Of a stretch of DNA of 64,000 bases, positions 23,058-36,433 are shown piece by piece (within the stretch, counting starts at the first letter, position 1; every line of letters begins with the position of its first letter). This DNA comes from Auanema rhodensis (Eukaryota > Nematoda > Chromadorea > Rhabditida > Rhabditidae): positions 85,341 through 149,340 of the forward strand of contig CAXKVF010000091.1 of the NCBI GenBank assembly GCA_964057225.1, in the 5' to 3' direction. Made by a program: the position numbers and the translations under genes. The notes beneath the pieces are model-generated. The model ran no database searches. It worked only from the letters and a program-made list of their open reading frames with translations, and had not been told where the DNA came from.

Positions 23058-25873
23058 GGTTTTCAAAATTAGATTCCCCATGTCCATATTAGTCTAAAAA
23101 CAAATTTTTATTGATATTGCTTCATGGTAACCATGACTTTGAAATTTACGTGAACTTTAATTTATGCTAATTAAATGTACACGTGATGTGCACTTGGTAT
23201 GTAACTCGCTTCACGTGAAAGATAAAGAGAAGCGGTTTTCAAAATTAGATTCCCCATGTCCATATTAGTCTAAAAACAAATTTTTATTGATATTGCTTCA
23301 TGGTAACCATGACTTTGAAATTTACGTGAACTTTAATTTATGCTAATTAAATGTACACGTGATGTGCACTTGGTATGTAACTCGCTTCACGTGAAAGATA
23401 AAGAGATGCGGTTTTCAAAATTAGATTCCCCATGTCCATATTAGTCTAAAAACAAATTTTTATTGATATTGGTTCATGGTAACCATGACTTTGAAATTTA
23501 CGTGAACTTTAATTTATGCTAATTAAATGTACACGTGATGTGCACTTGGTATGTAACTCGCTTCACGTGAGAGATAAAGAGATGCGGTTTTCAAAATTAG
23601 ATTCCCCATGTCCATATTAGTCTAAAAACAAATTTTTATTGATATTGGTTCATGGTAACCATGACTTTGAAATTTACGTGAACTTTAATTTATGCTAATT
23701 AAATGTACACGTGATGTGCACTTGGTATGTAACTCGCTTCACGTGAAAGATAAAGAGATGCGGTTTTCAAAATTAGATTCCCCATGTCCATATTAGTCTA
23801 AAAACAAATTTTTATTGATATTGGTTCATGGTAACCATGACTTTGAAATTTACGTGAACTTTAATTTATGCTAATTAAATGTACACGTGATGTGCACTTG
23901 GTATGTAACTCGCTTCACGTGAAAGATAAAGAGATGCGGTTTTCAAAATTAGATTCCCCATGTCCATATTAGTCTAAAAACAAATTTTTATTGATATTGG
24001 TTCATGGTAACCATGACTTTGAAATTTACGTGAACTTTAATTTATGCTAATTAAATGTACACGTGCTGTGCACTTGGTATGTAACTCGCTTCACGTGAAA
24101 GATAAAGAGATGCGGTTTTCAAAATTAGATTCCCCATGTCCATATTAGTCTAAAAACAAATTTTTATTGATATTGGTTCATGGTAACCATGACTTTGAAA
24201 TTTACGTGAACTTTAATTCATGCTAATTAAATGTACACGTGATGTGCACTTGGTATGTAACTCGCTTCACGTGAAAGATAAAGAGATGCGGTTTTCAAAA
24301 TTAGATTCCCCATGTCCATATTAGTCTAAAAACAAATTTTTATTGATATTGGTGCATGGTAACCATGACTTTGAAATTTACGTGAACTTTAATTTATGCT
24401 AATTAAATGTACACGTGATGTGCACTTGGTATGTAACTCGCTTCACGTGAAAGATAAAGAGATGCGGTTTTCAAAATTAGATTCCCCATGTCCATATTAG
24501 TCTAAAAACAAATTTTTATTGATATTGGTTCATGGTAACCATGACTTTGAAATTTACGTGAACTTTAATTTATGCTAATTAAATGTACACGTGATGTGCA
24601 CTTGGTATGTAACTCGCTTCACGTGAAAGATAAAGAGATGCGGTTTTCAAAATTAGATTCTTCACGTCCATATTAGTCTGAAAACAAATTTTTATTGATA
24701 TTGCTTCATGGTAACCATGACTTTGAAATTTACGTGAACTTTAATTTATGCTAATTAAATGTACACGTGATGTGCACTTGGTATGTAACTCGCTTCACGT
24801 GAAAGATAAAGAGAAGCGGTTTTCAAAATTAGATTCCCCATGTCCATATTAGTCTAAAAACAAATTTTTATTGATATTGCTTCATGGTAACCATGACTTT
24901 GAAATTTACGTGAACTTTAATTTATGCTAATTAAATGTACACGTGATGTGCACTTGGTATGTAACTCGCTTCACGTGAAAGATAAAGAGAAGCGGTTTTC
25001 AAAATTAGATTCCCCATGTCCATATTAGTCTAAAAACAAATTTTTATTGATATTGGTTCATGGTAACCATGACTTTGAAATTTACGTGAACTTTAATTTA
25101 TGCTAATTAAATGTACACGTGATGTGCACTTGGTATGTAACTCGCTTCACGTGAAAGATAAAGAGATGCGGTTTTCAAAATTAGATTCCCCATGTCCATA
25201 TTAGTCTAAAAACAAATTTTTATTGATATTGGTTCATGGTAACCATGACTTTGAAATTTACGTGAACTTTAATTTATGCTAATTAAATGTACACGTGATG
25301 TGCACTTGGTATGTAACTCGCTTCACGTGAAAGATAAAGAGATGCGGTTTTCAAAATTAGATTCTCCATGTCCATATTAGTCTAAAAACAAATTTTTATT
25401 GATATTGGTTCATGGTAACCATGACTTTGAAATTTACGTGAACTTTAATTTATGCTAATTAAATGTACACGTGATGTGCACTTGGTATGTAACTCGCTTC
25501 ACGTGAAAGATAAAGAGATGCGGTTTTCAAAATTAGATTCCCCATGTCCATATTAGTCTAAAAACAAATTTTTATTGATATTGGTGCATGGTAACCATGA
25601 CTTTGAAATTTACGTGAACTTTAATTTATGCTAATTAAATGTACACGTGATGTGCACTTGGTATGTAACTCGCTTCACGTGAAAGATAAAGAGATGCGGT
25701 TTTCAAAATTAGATTACCCATGTCCATATTAGTCTAAAAACAAATTTTTATTGATATTGGTTCATGGTAACCATGACTTTGAAATTTACGTGAACTTTAA
25801 TTTATGCTAATTAAATGTACACGTGATGTGCACTTGGTATGTAACTCGCTTCACGTGAAAGATAAAGAGATGC
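23058..25873. repeat. 16-mer HOR, phase H-P then A-G (16 monomers)
   Basis: H, I, J (CACGTGAGAG at 23410), K, L, M (CACGTGCTGTG at 23938), N (AATTCATGC at 24114), O, P, then A (24642, with an extra TCTGAAAAC), B, C, D, E (25346), F, G (25698). All sixteen types occur once, so this is one full unit in a rotated phase. Confidence 0.85.
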
Positions 25874-26753
25874 GGTTTTCAAAATTAGATTCCCCATGTC
25901 CATATTAGTCTAAAAACAAATTTTTATTGATATTGCTTCATGGTAACCATGACTTTGAAATTTACGTGAACTTTAATTTATGCTAATTAAATGTACACGT
26001 GATGTGCACTTGGTATGTAACTCGCTTCACGTGAAAGATAAAGAGAAGCGGTTTTCAAAATTAGATTCCCCATGTCCATATTAGTCTAAAAACAAATTTT
26101 TATTGATATTGCTTCATGGTAACCATGACTTTGAAATTTACGTGAACTTTAATTTATGCTAATTAAATGTACACGTGATGTGCACTTGGTATGTAACTCG
26201 CTTCACGTGAAAGATAAAGAGATGCGGTTTTCAAAATTAGATTCCCCATGTCCATATTAGTCTAAAAACAAATTTTTATTGATATTGGTTCATGGTAACC
26301 ATGACTTTGAAATTTACGTGAACTTTAATTTATGCTAATTAAATGTACACGTGATGTGCACTTGGTATGTAACTCGCTTCACGTGAGAGATAAAGAGATG
26401 CGGTTTTCAAAATTAGATTCCCCATGTCCATATTAGTCTAAAAACAAATTTTTATTGATATTGGTTCATGGTAACCATGACTTTGAAATTTACGTGAACT
26501 TTAATTTATGCTAATTAAATGTACACGTGATGTGCACTTGGTATGTAACTCGCTTCACGTGAAAGATAAAGAGATGCGGTTTTCAAAATTAGATTCCCCA
26601 TGTCCATATTAGTCTAAAAACAAATTTTTATTGATATTGGTTCATGGTAACCATGACTTTGAAATTTACGTGAACTTTAATTTATGCTAATTAAATGTAC
26701 ACGTGATGTGCACTTGGTATGTAACTCGCTTCACGTAAAAGATAAAGAGATGC
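25346..26753. repeat. 8-mer E-L sub-repeat, copy 1 (1408 bp)
   Basis: Types E to L: GATTCTCC at 25346, GATTACCC at 25698, GCTTCAT pair at 25874 and 26050, CACGTGAGAG at 26226. The last monomer has a CACGTAAAAG end. It overlaps the end of the full unit at 23058-25873 and is followed directly by a second E-L. Confidence 0.82.
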
Positions 26754-28161
26754 GGTTTTCAAAATTAGATTCTCCATGTCCATATTAGTCTAAAAACAAA
26801 TTTTTATTGATATTGGTTCATGGTAACCATGACTTTGAAATTTACGTGAACTTTAATTTATGCTAATTAAATGTACACGTGATGTGCACTTGGTATGTAA
26901 CTCGCTTCACGTGAAAGATAAAGAGATGCGGTTTTCAAAATTAGATTCCCCATGTCCATATTAGTCTAAAAACAAATTTTTATTGATATTGGTGCATGGT
27001 AACCATGACTTTGAAATTTACGTGAACTTTAATTTATGCTAATTAAATGTACACGTGATGTGCACTTGGTATGTAACTCGCTTCACGTGAAAGATAAAGA
27101 GATGCGGTTTTCAAAATTAGATTACCCATGTCCATATTAGTCTAAAAACAAATTTTTATTGATATTGGTTCATGGTAACCATGACTTTGAAATTTACGTG
27201 AACTTTAATTTATGCTAATTAAATGTACACGTGATGTGCACTTGGTATGTAACTCGCTTCACGTGAAAGATAAAGAGATGCGGTTTTCAAAATTAGATTC
27301 CCCATGTCCATATTAGTCTAAAAACAAATTTTTATTGATATTGCTTCATGGTAACCATGACTTTGAAATTTACGTGAACTTTAATTTATGCTAATTAAAT
27401 GTACACGTGATGTGCACTTGGTATGTAACTCGCTTCACGTGAAAGATAAAGAGAAGCGGTTTTCAAAATTAGATTCCCCATGTCCATATTAGTCTAAAAA
27501 CAAATTTTTATTGATATTGCTTCATGGTAACCATGACTTTGAAATTTACGTGAACTTTAATTTATGCTAATTAAATGTACACGTGATGTGCACTTGGTAT
27601 GTAACTCGCTTCACGTGAAAGATAAAGAGATGCGGTTTTCAAAATTAGATTCCCCATGTCCATATTAGTCTAAAAACAAATTTTTATTGATATTGGTTCA
27701 TGGTAACCATGACTTTGAAATTTACGTGAACTTTAATTTATGCTAATTAAATGTACACGTGATGTGCACTTGGTATGTAACTCGCTTCACGTGAGAGATA
27801 AAGAGATGCGGTTTTCAAAATTAGATTCCCCATGTCCATATTAGTCTAAAAACAAATTTTTATTGATATTGGTTCATGGTAACCATGACTTTGAAATTTA
27901 CGTGAACTTTAATTTATGCTAATTAAATGTACACGTGATGTGCACTTGGTATGTAACTCGCTTCACGTGAAAGATAAAGAGATGCGGTTTTCAAAATTAG
28001 ATTCCCCATGTCCATATTAGTCTAAAAACAAATTTTTATTGATATTGGTTCATGGTAACCATGACTTTGAAATTTACGTGAACTTTAATTTATGCTAATT
28101 AAATGTACACGTGATGTGCACTTGGTATGTAACTCGCTTCACGTGAAAGATAAAGAGATGC
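26754..28161. repeat. 8-mer E-L sub-repeat, copy 2 (1408 bp)
   Basis: Same order E-L as the preceding 1408 bp (GATTCTCC at 26754, GATTACCC at 27106, CACGTGAGAG at 27634), without the CACGTAAAAG change in its last monomer. A further GGTTCAT monomer, then E, F, G and another GGTTCAT monomer follow (28162-29041) before the next A type. So types M-P and A-D were bypassed twice in this stretch. Confidence 0.82.
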
Positions 28162-29041
28162 GGTTTTCAAAATTAGATTCCCCATGTCCATATTAGTCTA
28201 AAAACAAATTTTTATTGATATTGGTTCATGGTAACCATGACTTTGAAATTTACGTGAACTTTAATTTATGCTAATTAAATGTACACGTGATGTGCACTTG
28301 GTATGTAACTCGCTTCACGTGAAAGATAAAGAGATGCGGTTTTCAAAATTAGATTCTCCATGTCCATATTAGTCTAAAAACAAATTTTTATTGATATTGG
28401 TTCATGGTAACCATGACTTTGAAATTTACGTGAACTTTAATTTATGCTAATTAAATGTACACGTGATGTGCACTTGGTATGTAACTCGCTTCACGTGAAA
28501 GATAAAGAGATGCGGTTTTCAAAATTAGATTCCCCATGTCCATATTAGTCTAAAAACAAATTTTTATTGATATTGGTGCATGGTAACCATGACTTTGAAA
28601 TTTACGTGAACTTTAATTTATGCTAATTAAATGTACACGTGATGTGCACTTGGTATGTAACTCGCTTCACGTGAAAGATAAAGAGATGCGGTTTTCAAAA
28701 TTAGATTACCCATGTCCATATTAGTCTAAAAACAAATTTTTATTGATATTGGTTCATGGTAACCATGACTTTGAAATTTACGTGAACTTTAATTTATGCT
28801 AATTAAATGTACACGTGATGTGCACTTGGTATGTAACTCGCTTCACGTGAAAGATAAAGAGATGCGGTTTTCAAAATTAGATTCCCCATGTCCATATTAG
28901 TCTAAAAACAAATTTTTATTGATATTGGTTCATGGTAACCATGACTTTGAAATTTACGTGAACTTTAATTTATGCTAATTAAATGTACACGTGATGTGCA
29001 CTTGGTATGTAACTCGCTTCACGTGAAAGATAAAGAGATGC

Positions 29042-31857
29042 GGTTTTCAAAATTAGATTCTTCACGTCCATATTAGTCTAAAAACAAATTTTTATTGATA
29101 TTGCTTCATGGTAACCATGACTTTGAAATTTACGTGAACTTTAATTTATGCTAATTAAATGTACACGTGATGTGCACTTGGTATGTAACTCGCTTCACGT
29201 GAAAGATAAAGAGAAGCGGTTTTCAAAATTAGATTCCCCATGTCCATATTAGTCTAAAAACAAATTTTTATTGATATTGCTTCATGGTAACCATGACTTT
29301 GAAATTTACGTGAACTTTAATTTATGCTAATTAAATGTACACGTGATGTGCACTTGGTATGTAACTCGCTTCACGTGAAAGATAAAGAGAAGCGGTTTTC
29401 AAAATTAGATTCCCCATGTCCATATTAGTCTAAAAACAAATTTTTATTGATATTGGTTCATGGTAACCATGACTTTGAAATTTACGTGAACTTTAATTTA
29501 TGCTAATTAAATGTACACGTGATGTGCACTTGGTATGTAACTCGCTTCACGTGAAAGATAAAGAGATGCGGTTTTCAAAATTAGATTCCCCATGTCCATA
29601 TTAGTCTAAAAACAAATTTTTATTGATATTGGTTCATGGTAACCATGACTTTGAAATTTACGTGAACTTTAATTTATGCTAATTAAATGTACACGTGATG
29701 TGCACTTGGTATGTAACTCGCTTCACGTGAAAGATAAAGAGATGCGGTTTTCAAAATTAGATTCTCCATGTCCATATTAGTCTAAAAACAAATTTTTATT
29801 GATATTGGTTCATGGTAACCATGACTTTGAAATTTACGTGAACTTTAATTTATGCTAATTAAATGTACACGTGATGTGCACTTGGTATGTAACTCGCTTC
29901 ACGTGAAAGATAAAGAGATGCGGTTTTCAAAATTAGATTCCCCATGTCCATATTAGTCTAAAAACAAATTTTTATTGATATTGGTGCATGGTAACCATGA
30001 CTATGAAATTTACGTGAACTTTAATTTATGCTAATTAAATGTACACGTGATGTGCACTTGGTATGTAACTCGCTTCACGTGAAAGATAAAGAGATGCGGT
30101 TTTCAAAATTAGATTACCCATGTCCATATTAGTCTAAAAACAAATTTTTATTGATATTGGTTCATGGTAACCATGACTTTGAAATTTACGTGAACTTTAA
30201 TTTATGCTAATTAAATGTACACGTGATGTGCACTTGGTATGTAACTCGCTTCACGTGAAAGATAAAGAGATGCGGTTTTCAAAATTAGATTCCCCATGTC
30301 CATATTAGTCTAAAAACAAATTTTTATTGATATTGCTTCATGGTAACCATGACTTTGAAATTTACGTGAACTTTAATTTATGCTAATTAAATGTACACGT
30401 GATGTGCACTTGGTATGTAACTCGCTTCACGTGAAAGATAAAGAGAAGCGGTTTTCAAAATTAGATTCCCCATGTCCATATTAGTCTAAAAACAAATTTT
30501 TATTGATATTGCTTCATGGTAACCATGACTTTGAAATTTACGTGAACTTTAATTTATGCTAATTAAATGTACACGTGATGTGCACTTGGTATGTAACTCG
30601 CTTCACGTGAAAGATAAAGAGATGCGGTTTTCAAAATTAGATTCCCCATGTCCATATTAGTCTAAAAACAAATTTTTATTGATATTGGTTCATGGTAACC
30701 ATGACTTTGAAATTTACGTGAACTTTAATTTATGCTAATTAAATGTACACGTGATGTGCACTTGGTATGTAACTCGCTTCACGTGAGAGATAAAGAGATG
30801 CGGTTTTCAAAATTAGATTCCCCATGTCCATATTAGTCTAAAAACAAATTTTTATTGATATTGGTTCATGGTAACCATGACTTTGAAATTTACGTGAACT
30901 TTAATTTATGCTAATTAAATGTACACGTGATGTGCACTTGGTATGTAACTCGCTTCACGTGAAAGATAAAGAGATGCGGTTTTCAAAATTAGATTCCCCA
31001 TGTCCATATTAGTCTAAAAACAAATTTTTATTGATATTGGTTCATGGTAACCATGACTTTGAAATTTACGTGAACTTTAATTTATGCTAATTAAATGTAC
31101 ACGTGATGTGCACTTGGTATGTAACTCGCTTCACGTGAAAGATAAAGAGATGCGGTTTTCAAAATTAGATTCCCCATGTCCATATTAGTCTAAAAACAAA
31201 TTTTTATTGATATTGGTTCATGGTAACCATGACTTTGAAATTTACGTGAACTTTAATTTATGCTAATTAAATGTACACGTGCTGTGCACTTGGTATGTAA
31301 CTCGCTTCACGTGAAAGATAAAGAGATGCGGTTTTCAAAATTAGATTCCCCATGTCCATATTAGTCTAAAAACAAATTTTTATTGATATTGGTTCATGGT
31401 AACCATGACTTTGAAATTTACGTGAACTTTAATTCATGCTAATTAAATGTACACGTGATGTGCACTTGGTATGTAACTCGCTTCACGTGAAAGATAAAGA
31501 GATGCGGTTTTCAAAATTAGATTCCCCATGTCCATATTAGTCTAAAAACAAATTTTTATTGATATTGGTGCATGGTAACCATGACTTTGAAATTTACGTG
31601 AACTTTAATTTATGCTAATTAAATGTACACGTGATGTGCACTTGGTATGTAACTCGCTTCACGTGAAAGATAAAGAGATGCGGTTTTCAAAATTAGATTC
31701 CCCATGTCCATATTAGTCTAAAAACAAATTTTTATTGATATTGGTTCATGGTAACCATGACTTTGAAATTTACGTGAACTTTAATTTATGCTAATTGAAT
31801 GTACACGTGATGTGCACTTGGTATGTAACTCGCTTCACGTGAAAGATAAAGAGATGC
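29042..31857. repeat. 16-mer HOR, complete canonical copy A-P
   Basis: Types A-P in order with no gap: A 29042, B 29218, E 29746, F 29922 (private GACTATGAAAT), G 30098, H 30274, J 30626, M 31154, N 31330, O 31506, P 31682 (private TTGAATG). Length exactly 2816 bp. It is the best reference for the 16-mer. Confidence 0.88.
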
Positions 31858-32737
31858 GGTTTTCAAAATTAGATTCCCCATGTCCATATTAGTCTAAAAA
31901 CAAATTTTTATTGATATTGGTTCATGGTAACCATGACTTTGAAATTTACGTGAACTTTAATTTATGCTAATTAAATGTACACGTGATGTGCACTTGGTAT
32001 GTAACTCGCTTCACGTGAAAGATAAAGAGATGCGGTTTTCAAAATTAGATTCCCCATGTCCATATTAGTCTAAAAACAAATTTTTATTGATATTGGTTCA
32101 TGGTAACCATGACTTTGAAATTTACGTGAACTTTAATTTATGCTAATTAAATGTACACGTGCTGTGCACTTGGTATGTAACTCGCTTCACGTGAAAGATA
32201 AAGAGATGCGGTTTTCAAAATTAGATTCCCCATGTCCATATTAGTCTAAAAACAAATTTTTATTGATATTGGTTCATGGTAACCATGACTTTGAAATTTA
32301 CGTGAACTTTAATTCATGCTAATTAAATGTACACGTGATGTGCACTTGGTATGTAACTCGCTTCACGTGAAAGATAAAGAGATGCGGTTTTCAAAATTAG
32401 ATTCCCCATGTCCATATTAGTCTAAAAACAAATTTTTATTGATATTGGTGCATGGTAACCATGACTTTGAAATTTACGTGAACTTTAATTTATGCTAATT
32501 AAATGTACACGTGATGTGCACTTGGTATGTAACTCGCTTCACGTGAAAGATAAAGAGATGCGGTTTTCAAAATTAGATTCCCCATGTCCATATTAGTCTA
32601 AAAACAAATTTTTATTGATATTGGTTCATGGTAACCATGACTTTGAAATTTACGTGAACTTTAATTTATGCTAATTAAATGTACACGTGATGTGCACTTG
32701 GTATGTAACTCGCTTCACGTGAAAGATAAAGAGATGC
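31858..32737. repeat. Extra L-P 5-mer (880 bp) in the 16-mer domain
   Basis: A GGTTCAT monomer followed by M (CACGTGCTGTG, 32034), N (AATTCATGC, 32210), O and P repeats the last five types of the preceding unit (30978-31857). The private TTGAATG of the first P is absent here, so either the change came after the duplication or the exchange partner lacked it. Confidence 0.82.
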
Positions 32738-35700
32738 GGTTTTCAAAATTAGATTCTTCACGTCCATATTAGTCTAAAAACAAATTTTTATTGATATTGC
32801 TTCATGGTAACCATGACTTTGAAATTTACGTGAACTTTAATTTATGCTAATTAAATGTACACGTGATGTGCACTTGGTATGTAACTCGCTTCACGTGAAA
32901 GATAAAGAGAAGCGGTTTTCAAAATTAGATTCCCCATGTCCATATTAGTCTAAAAACAAATTTTTATTGATATTGCTTCATGGTAACCATGACTTTGAAA
33001 TTTACGTGAACTTTAATTTATGCTAATTAAATGTACACGTGATGTGCACTTGGTATGTAACTCGCTTCACGTGAAAGATAAAGAGAAGAGGTTTTCAAAA
33101 TTAGATTCCCCATGTCCATATTAGTCTAAAAACAAATTTTTATTGATATTGGTTCATGGTAACCATGACTTTGAAATTTACGTGAACTTTAATTTATGCT
33201 AATTAAATGTACACGTGATGTGCACTTGGTATGTAACTCGCTTCACGTGAAAGATAAAGAGATGCGGTTTTCAAAATTAGATTCCCCATGTCCATATTAG
33301 TCTAAAAACAAATTTTTATTGATATTGGTTCATGGTAACCATGACTTTGAAATTTACGTGAACTTTAATTTATGCTAATTAAATGTACACGTGATGTGCA
33401 CTTGGTATGTAACTCGCTTCACGTGAAAGATAAAGAGATGCGGTTTTCAAAATTAGATTCTCCATGTCCATATTAGTCTAAAAACAAATTTTTATTGATA
33501 TTGGTTCATGGTAACCATGACTTTGAAATTTACGTGAACTTTAATTTATGCTAATTAAATGTACACGTGATGTGCACTTGGTATGTAACTCGCTTCACGT
33601 GAAAGATAAAGAGATGCGGTTTTCAAAATTAGATTCCCCATGTCCATATTAGTCTAAAAACAAATTTTTATTGATATTGGTGCATGGTAACCATGACTTT
33701 GAAATTTACGTGAACTTTAATTTATGCTAATTAAATGTACACGTGATGTGCACTTGGTATGTAACTCGCTTCACGTGAAAGATAAAGAGATGCGGTTTTC
33801 AAAATTAGATTACCCATGTCCATATTAGTCTAAAAACAAATTTTTATTGATATTGGTTCATGGTAACCATGACTTTGAAATTTACGTGAACTTTAATTTA
33901 TGCTAATTAAATGTACACGTGATGTGCACTTGGTATGTAACTCGCTTCACGTGAAAGATAAAGAGATGCGGTTTTCAAAATTAGATTCCCCATGTCCATA
34001 TTAGTCTAAAAACAAATTTTTATTGATATTGCTTCATGGTAACCATGACTTTGAAATTTACGTGAACTTTAATTTATGCTAATTAAATGTACACGTGATG
34101 TGCACTTGGTATGTAACTCGCTTCACGTGAAAGATAAAGAGAAGCGGTTTTCAAAATTAGATTCCCCATGTCCATATTAGTCTAAAAACAAATTTTTATT
34201 GATATTGCTTCATGGTAACCATGACTTTGAAATTTACGTGAACTTTAATTTATGCTAATTAAATGTACACGTGATGTGCACTTGGTATGTAACTCGCTTC
34301 ACGTGAAAGATAAAGAGATGCGGTTTTCAAAATTAGATTCCCCATGTCCATATTAGTCTAAAAACAAATTTTTATTGATATTGGTTCATGGTAACCATGA
34401 CTTTGAAATTTACGTGAACTTTAATTTATGCTAATTAAATGTACACGTGATGTGCACTTGGTATGTAACTCGCTTCACGTGAGAGATAAAGAGATGCGGT
34501 TTTCAAAATTAGATTTCCCATGTCCATATTAGTCTAAAAACAAATTTTTATTGATATTGGTTCATGGTAACCATGACTTTGAAATTTACGTGAACTTTAA
34601 TTTATGCTAATTAAATGTACACGTGATGTGCACTTGGTATGTAACTCGCTTCACGTGAAAGATAAAGAGATGCGGTTTTCAAAATTAGATTCCCCATGTC
34701 CATATTAGTCTAAAAACAAATTTTTATTGATATTGGTTCATGGTAACCATGACTTTGAAATTTACGTGAACTTTAATTTATGCTAATTAAATGTACACGT
34801 GATGTGCACTTGGTATGTAACTCGCTTCACGTGAAAGATAAAGAGATGCGGTTTTCAAAATTAGATTCCCCATGTCCATATTAGTCTAAAAACAAATTTT
34901 TATTGATATTGCTTCATGGTAACCATGACTTTGAAATTTACGTGAACTTTAATTTATGCTAATTAAATGTACACGTGATGTGCACTTGGTATGTAACTCG
35001 CTTCACGTGAAAGATAAAGAGAAGCGGTTTTCAAAATTAGATTCCCCATGTCCATATTAGTCTAAAAACAAATTTTTATTGATATTGCTTCATGGTAACC
35101 ATGACTTTGAAATTTACGTGAACTTTAATTTATGCTAATTAAATGTACACGTGATGTGCACTTGGTATGTAACTCGCTTCACGTGAAAGATAAAGAGATG
35201 CGGTTTTCAAAATTAGATTCCCCATGTCCATATTAGTCTAAAAACAAATTTTTATTGATATTGGTTCATGGTAACCATGACTTTGAAATTTACGTGAACT
35301 TTAATTTATGCTAATTAAATGTACACGTGATGTGCACTTGGTATGTAACTCGCTTCACGTGAGAGATAAAGAGATGCGGTTTTCAAAATTAGATTCCCCA
35401 TGTCCATATTAGTCTAAAAACAAATTTTTATTGATATTGGTTCATGGTAACCATGACTTTGAAATTTACGTGAACTTTAATTTATGCTAATTAAATGTAC
35501 ACGTGATGTGCACTTGGTATGTAACTCGCTTCACGTGAAAGATAAAGAGATGCGGTTTTCAAAATTAGATTCCCCATGTCCATATTAGTCTAAAAACAAA
35601 TTTTTATTGATATTGGTTCATGGTAACCATGACTTTGAAATTTACGTGAACTTTAATTTATGCTAATTAAATGTACACGTGATGTGCACTTGGTATGTAA

Positions 35701-36433
35701 CTCGCTTCACGTGAAAGATAAAGAGATGCGGTTTTCAAAATTAGATTCCCCATGTCCATATTAGTCTAAAAACAAATTTTTATTGATATTGGTTCATGGT
35801 AACCATGACTTTGAAATTTACGTGAACTTTAATTTATGCTAATTAAATGTACACGTGCTGTGCACTTGGTATGTAACTCGCTTCACGTGAAAGATAAAGA
35901 GATGCGGTTTTCAAAATTAGATTCCCCATGTCCATATTAGTCTAAAAACAAATTTTTATTGATATTGGTTCATGGTAACCATGACTTTGAAATTTACGTG
36001 AACTTTAATTCATGCTAATTAAATGTACACGTGATGTGCACTTGGTATGTAACTCGCTTCACGTGAAAGATAAAGAGATGCGGTTTTCAAAATTAGATTC
36101 CCCATGTCCATATTAGTCTAAAAACAAATTTTTATTGATATTGGTGCATGGTAACCATGACTTTGAAATTTACGTGAACTTTAATTTATGCTAATTAAAT
36201 GTACACGTGATGTGCACTTGGTATGTAACTCGCTTCACGTGAAAGATAAAGAGATGCGGTTTTCAAAATTAGATTCCCCATGTCCATATTAGTCTAAAAA
36301 CAAATTTTTATTGATATTGGTTCATGGTAACCATGACTTTGAAATTTACGTGAACTTTAATTTATGCTAATTAAATGTACACGTGATGTGCACTTGGTAT
36401 GTAACTCGCTTCACGTGAAAGATAAAGAGATGC
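32738..36433. repeat. 16-mer HOR expanded to 21 monomers by an H-L duplication
   Basis: A-L at 32738-34849, then H-L again at 34850-35729, then M-P to 36433. CACGTGAGAG occurs at 34322 and 35202, 880 bp apart. The first K carries GATTTCCC (34498) and the second does not. The B monomer at 32914 ends AGAAGAGG. Confidence 0.82.
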